59,970 nt of DNA from an uncultured Sulfurovum sp. (GTDB taxonomy: Bacteria; Campylobacterota; Campylobacteria; Campylobacterales; Sulfurovaceae): the NCBI GenBank assembly GCA_902727895.1, contig CACVAP010000100.1, forward strand, positions 1-59,970, given 5' to 3'. Made by a program: the position numbers and the translations under genes. The notes under the pieces are model-generated. The model had not been told where the DNA came from and ran no database searches. It saw only the letters and a program-made list of their open reading frames with translations. How positions within the stretch are numbered: the stretch's first letter is position 1; every line of letters begins with the position of its first letter. Positions 1 through 7,532 of this stretch are shown one piece after another.

Positions 1-68
1 ATCACTCTTTGAACCCTGTTGACTCTCTGACTTAAACGCTAAGTCGTCCCCATTGTTCTTGGACGCGT

Positions 69-97
69 ATTATAGACAATTCACTCTTTGTTGTCAA
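69..97 (-). promoter_or_regulatory. Consensus sigma70 promoter reading out of the window (likely rRNA operon)
   Basis: On the minus strand there is an exact -35 TTGACA (97-92), a 17-base spacer and an exact -10 TATAAT (74-69). The bases after the -10 are GC-rich (ACGCGTCC), like the discriminator of stringently controlled stable-RNA promoters. Upstream of the -35 (about 100-150) lie A/T tracts resembling an UP element. The leader toward base 1 contains a short hairpin (29-45). No reading frame follows, so an rRNA or other stable RNA gene just beyond the left edge is the likely target; that last step is inference. Confidence 0.75.
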
Positions 98-381
98 GGG
101 TTTTTGGGAATTCTTTTTATTTTATTTTTAGCTTACTATATTATAAGAAGCTAGAGAAGATACTAAAACATGTAATTATAGATATTTAACTTATACTATA
201 CAAATCCTCAGAAGAAAAAATGTTATAAAAATCATTAAAGTCAACTATATAAATATTATTATTTAGTTTAGTAGTTTATATTTTCTAATATTTTTTTTTA
301 TTTTAAGCTGTGCCTGAGCTAATTTAATTTATAATTAAGTTATGCGTTAATTTTTTGCATATAAATACATAGGAGAATATT
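98..381. other. AT-rich intergenic region
   Basis: Very AT-rich spacer between the leftward promoter and the repeat-protein gene at 382. I see no gene in it. It must hold the promoter of the 382 gene, but several TATAAT-like strings compete and I cannot choose one. Confidence 0.5.
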
Positions 382-1872
382 ATGACTATAAAAGAAACAT
401 TAAAACTATCACTTATTGCAGTAGCAGTAGTGACATCTGCGCAGGCAGCAGCTATCGATGGTGATGATTTACCACCAGCAAAACCAGGACAATGTTTTAC
501 AAAAGCATTCTTCCCAGCAAAATATGCTACATCAACAGAGAGAGTACTTGCTTCAGAAGCAAGTGAAAAAGTACAAGTTAATCCAGCAAAATACGGTTGG
601 GGTACAGAAAAAATTAAAGTTACAGATGGTACTCAAAGAACAGTAACTATTCCAGCTACATACAAAACTGTTTATGAAAGAGTGATGGCTAAACCATCTG
701 CTAAAACTTGGAGAACAAACTTAAGTACAAATGCTCCAGAAGCGTCTCACACACTTATGAATGCTGCTCAATCAGCAGGGATGAATACTGGTGCTGCTCA
801 GCCAGGTACATGTTTCTATGAGTGTTATGCTCCTGCAAAATACCAAAAAATTACAGAAAAAGTATTAGCTTCTGAAGCAAGTGCAAGAATTGTTGCTGTT
901 CCAGCGCAATACAAAACTGTAACAAAAAGAATTCTTGTATCTGAAGGTACAGAAAAACTTGTTAAATCTCCTGCTCAATACAAAAATGTAAGAGAAAGAG
1001 TAATGGTTTCACCTGCAAGAACAGAGTGGAAAAAAACAAAATGTGGTGATAGAGGTTGTAATCAATCAGAAGTTGTATGTTTAGTTGAAATTCCAGCTGT
1101 ATACAAAACTGTAACTAAAAAAGTTGTTGCTAAACCAGTTTCTACTAGAAAAGTAACAACTCCACCTGTTTATAAAACAGTAAATATTCAACAACTAGTT
1201 AATCCTTCATCAAGTAGAAGTATCCCTGTTCCAGCAACATATAAAACTGTAACTAAAACTCAAAAAGTTGCTAATGGTCAATATGGTTGGTCAAATAGTG
1301 CTGCTAACTGTTCAAATGCACGTTCTACAGGTATGGCTGCTTCTGGTGGTGCTGGTATGACAAATGCAACTGGTGGTGGTGACGGTTCAGGAGCTGGTAT
1401 CTCAGCTGGTTCAAGACTTTCTGCATCTGCAAAAGCTACAGGTAACAAAGTATGTTTAACTGCTACACCTGCACAGTACAATAAAGTTTCTAAGAAAGTT
1501 GTTGCAACTCCAGCTAGAACAAAAGTTATCACTACTCCAGCTAAGTACACAACTGTTAAAGTTAAAAAACTTATCACTCCAGCAAGTGAAAGAAGAATGG
1601 CAATTCCAGCTACATACAAAACTGTAACTAAAAAGAGAATGGTTGCTGATGGTTATGCTAAATGGGTTCCAATCGTTTGTAAAACAAGTATGAATGCAGA
1701 AATGATTAGAAATGTTCAAAAAGCGCTTAGAGCAGCTGGTCACTACAATGGTCCAATTGACGGTATTTGGGGTTCAGCTTCTAAATCAGGAACTAGAGCT
1801 TACCAAAAAGCTAAAGGTTTACCAGTAGCAGGTCTTTCAGTTGCAACTATGCAATCTTTAGGTCTTTACTAG
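382..1872 (+). CDS. Exported repeat protein with C-terminal peptidoglycan-binding domain
   Basis: This is a 496-residue protein with an N-terminal signal peptide (basic start, hydrophobic residues 9-23, AQA before the mature end). The body is built from about twelve copies of a ~23-residue unit of the form P-A-x-Y-K-T-V-x-x-x-V. They are arranged as four blocks (residues 38-110, 144-216, 233-303, 358-428) of three units each. Each block opens at a Cys and closes at a Trp, and the blocks are 71-73 residues long. A Gly/Ser/Ala-rich linker (about 312-352) precedes block four. Residues ~438-494 are a PG_binding_1-type domain (VQKALRAAGHYNGPIDGIWG...). It is probably periplasmic or surface-attached to peptidoglycan. 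A good ribosome site (AGGAGA) precedes the ATG and a terminator follows. The function of the repeats is unknown to me. Confidence 0.8.
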   Translation: MTIKETLKLSLIAVAVVTSAQAAAIDGDDLPPAKPGQCFTKAFFPAKYATSTERVLASEASEKVQVNPAKYGWGTEKIKVTDGTQRTVTIPATYKTVYERVMAKPSAKTWRTNLSTNAPEASHTLMNAAQSAGMNTGAAQPGTCFYECYAPAKYQKITEKVLASEASARIVAVPAQYKTVTKRILVSEGTEKLVKSPAQYKNVRERVMVSPARTEWKKTKCGDRGCNQSEVVCLVEIPAVYKTVTKKVVAKPVSTRKVTTPPVYKTVNIQQLVNPSSSRSIPVPATYKTVTKTQKVANGQYGWSNSAANCSNARSTGMAASGGAGMTNATGGGDGSGAGISAGSRLSASAKATGNKVCLTATPAQYNKVSKKVVATPARTKVITTPAKYTTVKVKKLITPASERRMAIPATYKTVTKKRMVADGYAKWVPIVCKTSMNAEMIRNVQKALRAAGHYNGPIDGIWGSASKSGTRAYQKAKGLPVAGLSVATMQSLGLY

Positions 1873-1891
1873 AAGTTAACTTCTAAACCTT

Positions 1892-1927
1892 TTCAGAAGA
1901 GATTTTCTCTTCTGAAGCTTCATTTTT
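1892..1927 (+). terminator. Rho-independent terminator after the repeat protein
   Basis: Perfect 11-bp stem (1892-1902 with 1906-1916) around a three-base loop, followed by GCTTCATTTTT. It lies 19 bases after the stop codon. Confidence 0.75.
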
Positions 1928-2061
1928 AGCTACATTTTTCAACTTCTTTTAAACATCAACTCAATATACTCGCTTTAGATATATCAATCAATATTGATAT
2001 AAATAATTTATTAAAACTAGTAAAATACTATATTTTATAGTTAAACACACAAAGGATTTAT

Positions 2062-2760
2062 ATGGCTCTTTATGATAGAGATTATAACAACGATTCTGCA
2101 ATAGCAGATCATGGAACAGCTGTTAGTACTGCTACCGTTACATTTATGAAGCAAACATACCAACTGCTTGGTGCGAGTATGATATCGTCAGCACTAGGTG
2201 CTTATTTAACAATGCCTTATGCTGCAACGATTGCTGGCTATAAATGGTTTATCTTTGGATTTGTTATGATCATGGTTTTCTTCGGCTTTAACGCTACAAG
2301 AAAAAATCCAACTTTACATTTAATGGCTCTCTTTGTATTTACATTTGCACTAGGTGTAATGATTGTACCAATGTTAGCAATGATTATTGGTCAAGGTAAT
2401 GGCGCATTAATTGGTAACGCATTTTTAATGACATCAGTTCTTTTTGGAGCATTAAGTTTATTTGCTATTAATTCAAAAAGTGACTTTTCAAGCTGGGGTA
2501 AACCTCTATTTATTACAATGATTATTATTTTTGTAGCATCATTAGTTAACATCTTTATTTTACAAAGTCCACTTATGCATGTTATTGTTACAGCTGGTGT
2601 TTTGTTATTATTCTCACTGTTTACAATTTATGATACACAGAACATTGCAAATGGTGCATATGATTCACCTGTAGATGCAGCTGTATCTTTATTCTTAGAC
2701 TTTTTCAATATGTTTACTGCAATTCTTCAATTATTAGGAATTATGGGAAGCGACGACTAA
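2062..2760 (+). CDS. Bax inhibitor-1 / YccA family membrane protein
   Basis: 232 residues with about seven hydrophobic segments after a polar N-terminus of ~30 residues. The pattern matches the Bax inhibitor-1 (YccA/YbhL) family: a typical FMKQTYQLLGASM start of the first helix and a conserved YDTQNIANGAYDSPVDAAVSLFLD-type end, in which the Asp residues are the family's pH/Ca2+-sensing candidates. In bacteria these are inner-membrane proteins; E. coli YccA modulates FtsH proteolysis. A precise role here is not established. It has its own ribosome site (AAAGGA) and is flanked by terminators on both sides, so it is probably monocistronic. Confidence 0.85.
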   Translation: MALYDRDYNNDSAIADHGTAVSTATVTFMKQTYQLLGASMISSALGAYLTMPYAATIAGYKWFIFGFVMIMVFFGFNATRKNPTLHLMALFVFTFALGVMIVPMLAMIIGQGNGALIGNAFLMTSVLFGALSLFAINSKSDFSSWGKPLFITMIIIFVASLVNIFILQSPLMHVIVTAGVLLLFSLFTIYDTQNIANGAYDSPVDAAVSLFLDFFNMFTAILQLLGIMGSDD

Positions 2761-2768
2761 CAGTCAAA

Positions 2769-2794
2769 TTCTTTGGAGATTTTTCTCCAAAGAA
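2769..2794. terminator. Hairpin between convergent genes
   Basis: Perfect 11-bp inverted repeat (2769-2779 with 2784-2794) with a TTTT loop, placed between the converging Bax-inhibitor gene and the methyltransferase gene. The U-tract is weak on both sides, so it may serve as a two-way terminator or a 3'-end stabiliser. Confidence 0.55.
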
Positions 2795-2798
2795 GAAA

Positions 2799-3506
2799 CT
2801 ACTTTCTTCCAACTACCTTTACAAAGACTACTTCAAACTCTAAATAATCTAATGGATAATTTAACATTAGAAATTTTATATCCTTATAACTCAATTGCTT
2901 AACCCCACCACTAACACCAGACTTTTTAATATAGCGAAGCATCTCATGTACAGAATCAAAGTCAAGTTTATACTCTAGCACTTCTAATTCATACTCAAAT
3001 ACTTCATTAAGCGAAGCTAGAATCGTTTCTTTACTTAGTACGGGGGATGTTATATTCATCGTATTATGTAATGTTCGAAAAGTATTTGCAGTAAAAAATG
3101 AAAAAACAAGTTTATCAGAGAATAAGGATATTTGTTTTAATAAACATGTTAGATCATTACTCCATTGTAAAGCAGAAGAAGAGATAACTAAATCAAATTC
3201 ATTTTTATTAAAAGAATTAGAAAGATTATCCTCATTAAAATTCAAACAAACTTTTTTAACTAAGTCATCACTTTTATGGATAGCAAGCATTTCTTTAGAA
3301 AAATCTAAAGCCGTAAAACTTGAAAATTTAATATTTTGTCTCAATAAATTTTCATACACTGCCCCATCACCAGCACCAATATCTAAAATTTTTCCATAAT
3401 ACTTTTTATCTAAAAATATGCACAGTCTTTTAGCAACATCTTTTTGGACAACATTGTATTTGTTATATTCGTGTGCATATCGCGAGAACGCTCTAACTAC
3501 TTTCAT
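2799..3506 (-). CDS. BioC-like SAM-dependent methyltransferase
   Basis: 235-residue class I methyltransferase. It begins with FSRYAHEYNKYNVVQ, close to the BioC signature (F-x-R-x-A-x-x-Y-x-x-x-x-x-x-Q). Motif I follows at residues ~40-47 (ILDIGAGDG), then a DLVISSSALQWSNDL segment at ~104-118 that corresponds to the BioC 'ALQW' motif. BioC methylates malonyl-ACP to disguise it for the fatty-acid cycle at the start of biotin synthesis. No other biotin gene is nearby, so the assignment rests on sequence pattern alone; a generic methyltransferase is the alternative. It is divergent from secG and shares a compact promoter region with it. Confidence 0.65.
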   Translation of the reverse strand: MKVVRAFSRYAHEYNKYNVVQKDVAKRLCIFLDKKYYGKILDIGAGDGAVYENLLRQNIKFSSFTALDFSKEMLAIHKSDDLVKKVCLNFNEDNLSNSFNKNEFDLVISSSALQWSNDLTCLLKQISLFSDKLVFSFFTANTFRTLHNTMNITSPVLSKETILASLNEVFEYELEVLEYKLDFDSVHEMLRYIKKSGVSGGVKQLSYKDIKFLMLNYPLDYLEFEVVFVKVVGRK

Positions 3507-3529
3507 TTATCTCAGTTTCAATTAATTTA

Positions 3530-3554
3530 GGGTATAATCGCCGAAATTATACCC
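3530..3554. promoter_or_regulatory. Overlapping divergent promoters in an inverted repeat
   Basis: A perfect 9-bp inverted repeat, GGGTATAAT (3530-3538) and ATTATACCC (3546-3554), with a 7-base spacer. It places a TATAAT -10 on each strand: one toward secG (3533-3538) and one toward the methyltransferase (3551-3546). The two initiation regions overlap. Confidence 0.6.
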
Positions 3555-3593
3555 AGTTTGAAGTATATGCTTCAAACATTTAAAGAGGAAAAA

Positions 3594-3896
3594 ATGATTT
3601 CAACATTATTAGTTGTACAAATTCTTTTAACAATATTTATTGTTATTGCTATATTATTACAGAAAAGTTCAAGTATTGGTCTTGGTGCTTATAGTGGAAG
3701 TAACGAATCAATGTTTGGAGCAAAGGGACCAGCTGGTTTTTTATCAAAAGCAACCTTTGCCCTTGCATTACTTTTCGTACTTAACACTTTGGCTATGGGA
3801 TACCTATATAACCAAGAAAAAGCTCACTCAGTAGCTGATACTATTAACACAGCAACTTCTGTGCCAACAACTGATATAAATACATCTACTAAATAA
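3594..3896 (+). CDS. secG: Preprotein translocase subunit SecG
   Basis: 100-residue inner-membrane protein with two hydrophobic helices (residues ~3-21 and ~49-70). They are joined by the conserved SecG loop containing LLQKSSSIGLGAYSGSNESMFGAKGPAGFLSK, in which Gly-Ala-rich turns and the FGAKG-type motif are diagnostic. SecG associates with SecYE and assists SecA-driven export. I chose the ATG at 3594 because AAAGAGGAA lies just before it; an in-frame TTG at 3558 would add 12 residues without a ribosome site. The C-terminal ~25 residues are polar and variable. It is followed by frr and pyrE. Confidence 0.9.
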   Translation: MISTLLVVQILLTIFIVIAILLQKSSSIGLGAYSGSNESMFGAKGPAGFLSKATFALALLFVLNTLAMGYLYNQEKAHSVADTINTATSVPTTDINTSTK

Positions 3897-3900
3897 TTAT

Positions 3901-3923
3901 TTTTGAGGAATCTCTCCTCAAAA
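3901..3923 (+). terminator. Hairpin between secG and frr
   Basis: Perfect 9-bp stem, TTTTGAGGA (3901-3909) and TCCTCAAAA (3915-3923), with a 5-base loop just after the secG stop. The U-tract is poor, so it may only attenuate read-through into frr-pyrE. Confidence 0.45.
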
Positions 3924-3965
3924 TAGTTTATAAACTTTTTAAAATATCAAAAAGGAAAATCAATT

Positions 3966-4523
3966 ATGTTAAATGAAATCTATGAACACACAAAAGAACA
4001 AATGGGAAAAAGCATTGATGCTTTAAAAAGAGACTTCTCTACACTTAGAACAGGGAAAGTTAATACTAATATCGTCGACAGTATTCGGGTAGACTACTAC
4101 GGTACACCTACAGCACTTAACCAAGTTGGATCAGTTGTTGTAACAGATGCAACTACTATTTCAATTACTCCTTGGGAAAAAAATCTTTTAGCAACTATTG
4201 AGAAAGCTATACAAGAAGCAAACATTGGTGTAAATCCAAATAATGATGGCGACTTCATTAAACTATTTTTCCCAGCCATGACTTCTGAGCAAAGACAAGA
4301 AATTGTAAAACAAGCTAAAGGTATGGCAGAGAAAGCTAAAATTGCTATTAGAAATATTCGTAAAGATGGGAATGATAAAGTAAAAAAACTAGAAAAAGCT
4401 AAAGATATTTCAGAAGATGAGTCCAAAAAAGCTCAAGATGAAGTTCAAAAAATTACTGATGCTAGCATTGCTGATATTGAAAAAACCTTGTCAACTAAAG
4501 AAGTAGACATCTTAAAAGTATAA
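3966..4523 (+). CDS. frr: Ribosome recycling factor
   Basis: 185 residues, the usual RRF length. The protein shows the expected order: the first helix with [38 protein letters not shown], the beta-rich domain with PWEK, and the C-terminal long helix with [31 protein letters not shown]. With EF-G, RRF splits post-termination ribosomes. Ribosome site AAAGGAAAA precedes the ATG. pyrE starts 2 bases after its stop, so the two are co-transcribed. Confidence 0.96.
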   Translation: MLNEIYEHTKEQMGKSIDALKRDFSTLRTGKVNTNIVDSIRVDYYGTPTALNQVGSVVVTDATTISITPWEKNLLATIEKAIQEANIGVNPNNDGDFIKLFFPAMTSEQRQEIVKQAKGMAEKAKIAIRNIRKDGNDKVKKLEKAKDISEDESKKAQDEVQKITDASIADIEKTLSTKEVDILKV

Positions 4524-4525
4524 TT

Positions 4526-5131
4526 ATGAATATTGAACAAGAATATATAGATGCAGAAGCACTTTTAGATGGTCACTTTCTTTTAGCAAGTGGAAATCAC
4601 TCTAAGCGCTACCTTCAAAGTGCAAAAGTTTTAGAAGATCCAAAACGTGCTGAACGAATTTGTAATGCATTAGCAGAAATGATTCAAAAATCAGATATCA
4701 AAATTGACACTGTTTGTGCCCCAGCACTTGGTGGAGTCTTAGCTGGTTATGAGTTGGCACGTTCTTTAGGTGTACGCTCAATCTTTGTTGAGAAAAAAGA
4801 AGGTGGGATGGAACTCCGTCGTGGATTTGAAGTTCAAAAGGGTGAAAATATCTTAATTTGTGAAGATATTATTACCACAGGTGGCTCAGCAATGAAAGCT
4901 GCTCTAGCTATTGAGGCATTAGGAGCTAATGTTATTGCCTTTGCTTCTCTAGCAAACAGAGGATTCTGTAAAAGAGAAGGTTCTAGCCTAGAAGCCAAAG
5001 CAGAATGTAAACTCTCCTCCAAAGTACCATTCTTTGCCTTAGATGACTTTACTTTCGAAATGTATACTCCAGATGATTGTCCTCTTTGTAAAGATGGTTC
5101 AAAAGCTATTAAACCAGGTAGTAAATCGTAG
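4526..5131 (+). CDS. pyrE: Orotate phosphoribosyltransferase
   Basis: 201-residue type I phosphoribosyltransferase. The PRPP-binding motif ILICEDIITTGGSAMKA is present at residues ~111-127, and FVEKKEGGMELRRGFEV supplies the flexible-loop region. The enzyme converts orotate and PRPP to OMP in pyrimidine synthesis. The start overlaps the frr transcription unit (2-base gap). The C-terminal CPLCKDGSKAIKPGSKS extension with a CxxC is typical of the longer PyrE group found in epsilonproteobacteria and some thermophiles. Confidence 0.94.
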   Translation: MNIEQEYIDAEALLDGHFLLASGNHSKRYLQSAKVLEDPKRAERICNALAEMIQKSDIKIDTVCAPALGGVLAGYELARSLGVRSIFVEKKEGGMELRRGFEVQKGENILICEDIITTGGSAMKAALAIEALGANVIAFASLANRGFCKREGSSLEAKAECKLSSKVPFFALDDFTFEMYTPDDCPLCKDGSKAIKPGSKS

Positions 5132-5143
5132 TTCTCCTCACTT

Positions 5144-5169
5144 AAGACCAAGACTGAAACCTTGGTCTT
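5144..5169 (+). terminator. Hairpin after pyrE
   Basis: Perfect 9-bp stem (AAGACCAAG 5144-5152, CTTGGTCTT 5161-5169) with an 8-base loop, 13 bases after the pyrE stop. No clear U-run follows. Confidence 0.5.
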
Positions 5170-5230
5170 CCTCCACAGTTACTTTACAAATATTATGTTA
5201 TACTCTTTGTATATAAAATAAGGACATATA

Positions 5231-5968
5231 ATGAAGAAAACAATATTAAAACCGATTTTAGCATCTTCTCTTACCGTAGCTCTTTTAGCTGGTTGTGTAG
5301 CTGGAGGTATGCCGACTATTAAGAATGCTGATGGAAGTACAAACAATACGCAAACTGCTGCTGTTATTGGTGGTTTACTTGGTGCTGTAGTTGGTGGTAC
5401 AACTGCTAACAGAGGTGGTAAGCGTGTTGCCATTGGTGGAGCTATTGGTGCTGCTGTAGGTGCTGCTGTAGGGTATAGTTTAGATCAACAAGCTGCTGAA
5501 GTTGCACAAACACTAAATACCAATGTAAATAATAGTCCAAGTGCTGAACAAAATTCGAATAATGATTTAATTGTTTCAAACACTGATAAGTTTGTAAAAA
5601 TTATGTTCCGTGATCCAATGATGTTTCAGACTAACTCAGCTACACCAACACCTTCTGCTGCAGCAGAAATAAGACAAATGATTCCTGCATTACAAAAACC
5701 AGTTTATGCTAATATGATTATTCAAACGGTAGGACATACAGACAATAGAGGAAGCTTCCAACACAATCAACAACTATCTGAGTCTAGAGCTTCATCTGTA
5801 GGTAATACCGTTAATCAAGGTGGCGTTACAAATGCGATCTATTCAAAAGGTTGTTCATTCTCTAAACCTATTGTACAAAACACTTCTACTGCTAATATGG
5901 CATTAAACAGAAGAGTTGAAATATACTTGTATCCAACTCAAGAAGCTGTAATTGACCCTTGTATTTAG
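5231..5968 (+). CDS. OmpA-family lipoprotein with glycine-zipper segment
   Basis: 245 residues. The signal peptide ends in the lipobox LLAGC (Cys22). Residues ~45-83 are a Gly/Ala-rich zipper, as in the YMGG/glycine-zipper lipoproteins. Residues ~120-245 form an OmpA C-terminal domain, with GHTDNRG at the start of the peptidoglycan-binding segment, the helix NQQLSESRASSV, and the NRRVEIYL end. The likely location is outer-membrane anchored, gripping peptidoglycan non-covalently through diaminopimelate. Ribosome site AAGGA. It is monocistronic, converging on the pseudopilin cluster. Family membership is clear; the specific role is unknown. Confidence 0.88.
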   Translation: MKKTILKPILASSLTVALLAGCVAGGMPTIKNADGSTNNTQTAAVIGGLLGAVVGGTTANRGGKRVAIGGAIGAAVGAAVGYSLDQQAAEVAQTLNTNVNNSPSAEQNSNNDLIVSNTDKFVKIMFRDPMMFQTNSATPTPSAAAEIRQMIPALQKPVYANMIIQTVGHTDNRGSFQHNQQLSESRASSVGNTVNQGGVTNAIYSKGCSFSKPIVQNTSTANMALNRRVEIYLYPTQEAVIDPCI

Positions 5969-5978
5969 TTACTTACAT

Positions 5979-6002
5979 GTTACTATTTAAAAGTATAGTA
6001 AC
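5979..6002. terminator. Convergent terminator hairpin
   Basis: 8-bp inverted repeat GTTACTAT / ATAGTAAC with an 8-base loop, between the OmpA lipoprotein gene and the end of the leftward pseudopilin operon. It overlaps the stop codon of the latter. Confidence 0.5.
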
Positions 6003-6402
6003 GTGCTGAGTAATCACCTTTAAGCAAAATTTCATTTGCATAAAAAACAAACATTGGTGCGTCACTTTCATCCATACCAACTGGTATGGGTAAAGCTTCT
6101 GTAATATTAATGTTTTTTTCAATCTTCTTTAAAATATCACGACTATCAAAATCTTTAATTGAAAACTCATCGACTAATAAATCATAAGCATTCTTTTTAT
6201 CATTTGTATATCGTTGTACTTTCTTTGTTAAGAACAAAGCATTATCAAGTTCTGCATTTCCTCTTTTTAATAAAAACTCAGCCATATCAGAATTTTGTGC
6301 TTGAAGTTGTAAAGCTCCTGTAACCACAATACCTACTATAATAACTGACATAATCACCTCTATCAATGTAAAAGCTTTTTTAAATTTATATTTAATATTC
6401 AT
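5983..6402 (-). CDS. T2SS minor pseudopilin, GspI-like
   Basis: 139 residues with a prepilin-type leader and helix, KKA / FTLIEVIMSVIIVGIVVTGAL; Glu+5 is present. Position -1 is Ala instead of the usual Gly. The start at 6402 is chosen because AAGGAACA precedes that ATG on the minus strand; a longer in-frame start would run into the upstream gene. Minor pseudopilins GspI/J/K cap the T2SS pseudopilus. The GspI assignment rests on being third after gspG and gspH and on size; GspJ is the alternative, but a GspJ candidate lies after gspE at 14814. Confidence 0.65.
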   Translation of the reverse strand: MNIKYKFKKAFTLIEVIMSVIIVGIVVTGALQLQAQNSDMAEFLLKRGNAELDNALFLTKKVQRYTNDKKNAYDLLVDEFSIKDFDSRDILKKIEKNINITEALPIPVGMDESDAPMFVFYANEILLKGDYSARYYTFK

Positions 6403-6413
6403 ATTGTTCCTTA

Positions 6414-6968
6414 TTAATAAAATGAACCCGAATCCCGTAAAGAGTACTCTTCTTTTAGCCAAAGATCTTTAGCTTCTCCCATATCATCGACTTTCTGAGC
6501 CTGTCCAAAATATGAAGGTAAATAAAATATTCCTTGATTATTAACAATTACCATTTGAGTAGTACTACCGTTAGAATATAAATGATACCGTAAATTTATT
6601 TTCTTATCTTTGTATCTACCTTGCTCATCAAGTTGGATAAAATGATTGTCATTATCAAGTACATGTACTTCTAAATCTTTTCCAAGGTTTATGCCACCAT
6701 TATATGCTGAAATATTTTTACCTTGTAGAACATAACACTCTTCAGATTTTTTAATACAGAAGAATTCAATATCACCTTGCCCTTTAAAGGATTGACGAAG
6801 CGTAGAAGGTAAAGTTGAAGCATCTAATACTTTTACTTTTTGTTGTTGTTTTACAGCTGAAGAAAAAACTAAAAATCCAATGAGAGAAACAATGAGAACC
6901 ACAACGATAAGTTCTAGAAGAGAGAAACCTTTATGTTTTAAATAAAGGTTAGTATTTAAAGAATTCAT
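6414..6968 (-). CDS. T2SS minor pseudopilin, GspH-like
   Basis: 184 residues. The prepilin cleavage region KHKG / FSLLELIVVVLIVSLIGFLVF has Gly-1, Phe+1 and Glu+5. The soluble domain is beta-rich and includes a cysteine pair (FFCIKKSEECYV). It lies 9 bases downstream of gspG and 11 bases upstream of the gspI-like gene, so the three are co-transcribed leftward. GspH is inferred from order and size. Confidence 0.7.
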   Translation of the reverse strand: MNSLNTNLYLKHKGFSLLELIVVVLIVSLIGFLVFSSAVKQQQKVKVLDASTLPSTLRQSFKGQGDIEFFCIKKSEECYVLQGKNISAYNGGINLGKDLEVHVLDNDNHFIQLDEQGRYKDKKINLRYHLYSNGSTTQMVIVNNQGIFYLPSYFGQAQKVDDMGEAKDLWLKEEYSLRDSGSFY

Positions 6969-6977
6969 AAATTCAGA

Positions 6978-7469
6978 TTATTTACAACCAGAGTATTTGA
7001 TATCAGAGTACTCATCCGTTCCACCTTCTCTTCTATCAGCACCATAAGAGATAATATCAAAAGTGTTTCCTGTTTTCATATATACCATTTTTGCACCCCA
7101 TGAGTCTTTAGGTAATTTTTCTAAATACGCTGAAGGTGCATAATTTGCATATTTATCTGAATCAGGGTTAGCTTGTAACGCTTCAAATCCTTCTTCTGTT
7201 TCAGGATACATCCCATTATCAAGTTTAAACATTTTTAGTGCATTTGCTGCACCTTTCATATTGACACATACAAGGTCTACTTTTGCTTTATCTCCTGCTC
7301 CGACAACTTTAGGTACTACAGCAGCAGCTAAAATTCCTAAGATTAAAATAACAACAAGTAACTCTAATAGTGAGAATCCTTTCTTAGCTGTTGTATATTG
7401 TTTTTGATTAATTTTATTAATTAAGCTTAAAGTAAGTTTTTCTTTCTTTAGCTCTATTTTATGGGTCAT
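6978..7469 (-). CDS. gspG: T2SS major pseudopilin GspG
   Basis: 163 residues. An unusually long ~31-residue leader precedes AKKG / FSLLELLVVILILGILAAAVVPKV, the canonical GspG N-terminus with Glu+5. The mature domain has the GspG pattern: a long helix with an MKGAANALKMFKLDNGMYP loop, TEEGFEAL, LPKDSWGAKMVY, then the calcium-loop region FDIISYGADRREGGTDEYSDI. GspG polymerises into the pseudopilus that pushes substrates through GspD. It is the first gene of the leftward unit and divergent from gspK. AAGGAA lies 9 bases before the ATG. Confidence 0.92.
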   Translation of the reverse strand: MTHKIELKKEKLTLSLINKINQKQYTTAKKGFSLLELLVVILILGILAAAVVPKVVGAGDKAKVDLVCVNMKGAANALKMFKLDNGMYPETEEGFEALQANPDSDKYANYAPSAYLEKLPKDSWGAKMVYMKTGNTFDIISYGADRREGGTDEYSDIKYSGCK

Positions 7470-7495
7470 GCGTAATTTCCTTAATTAAAGTTAGT

Positions 7496-7501
7496 TATAA
7501 T
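7496..7501 (+). promoter_or_regulatory. Probable -10 element for the gspK-L-M-N-C-D-E-J operon
   Basis: A TATAAT sits in the 63-base space between the divergent gspG and gspK starts, 31 bases before the chosen gspK ATG. No good -35 is visible, which is normal for sigma70 promoters in this phylum. Confidence 0.5.
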
Positions 7502-7532
7502 ATTGATGATTTTACTTGAATTGAGCTTTATT

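Noticed and set aside
1278-1619. 113-codon open frame on the minus strand inside the repeat-protein gene
   Set aside because: It is a shadow produced by the repetitive codons of the real plus-strand gene, with no ribosome site.
382-1872. Possible CRISPR or satellite array because of repeated DNA in the first gene
   Set aside because: The repeats are degenerate at the DNA level, in frame and protein-coding, with a signal peptide and a PG-binding end.
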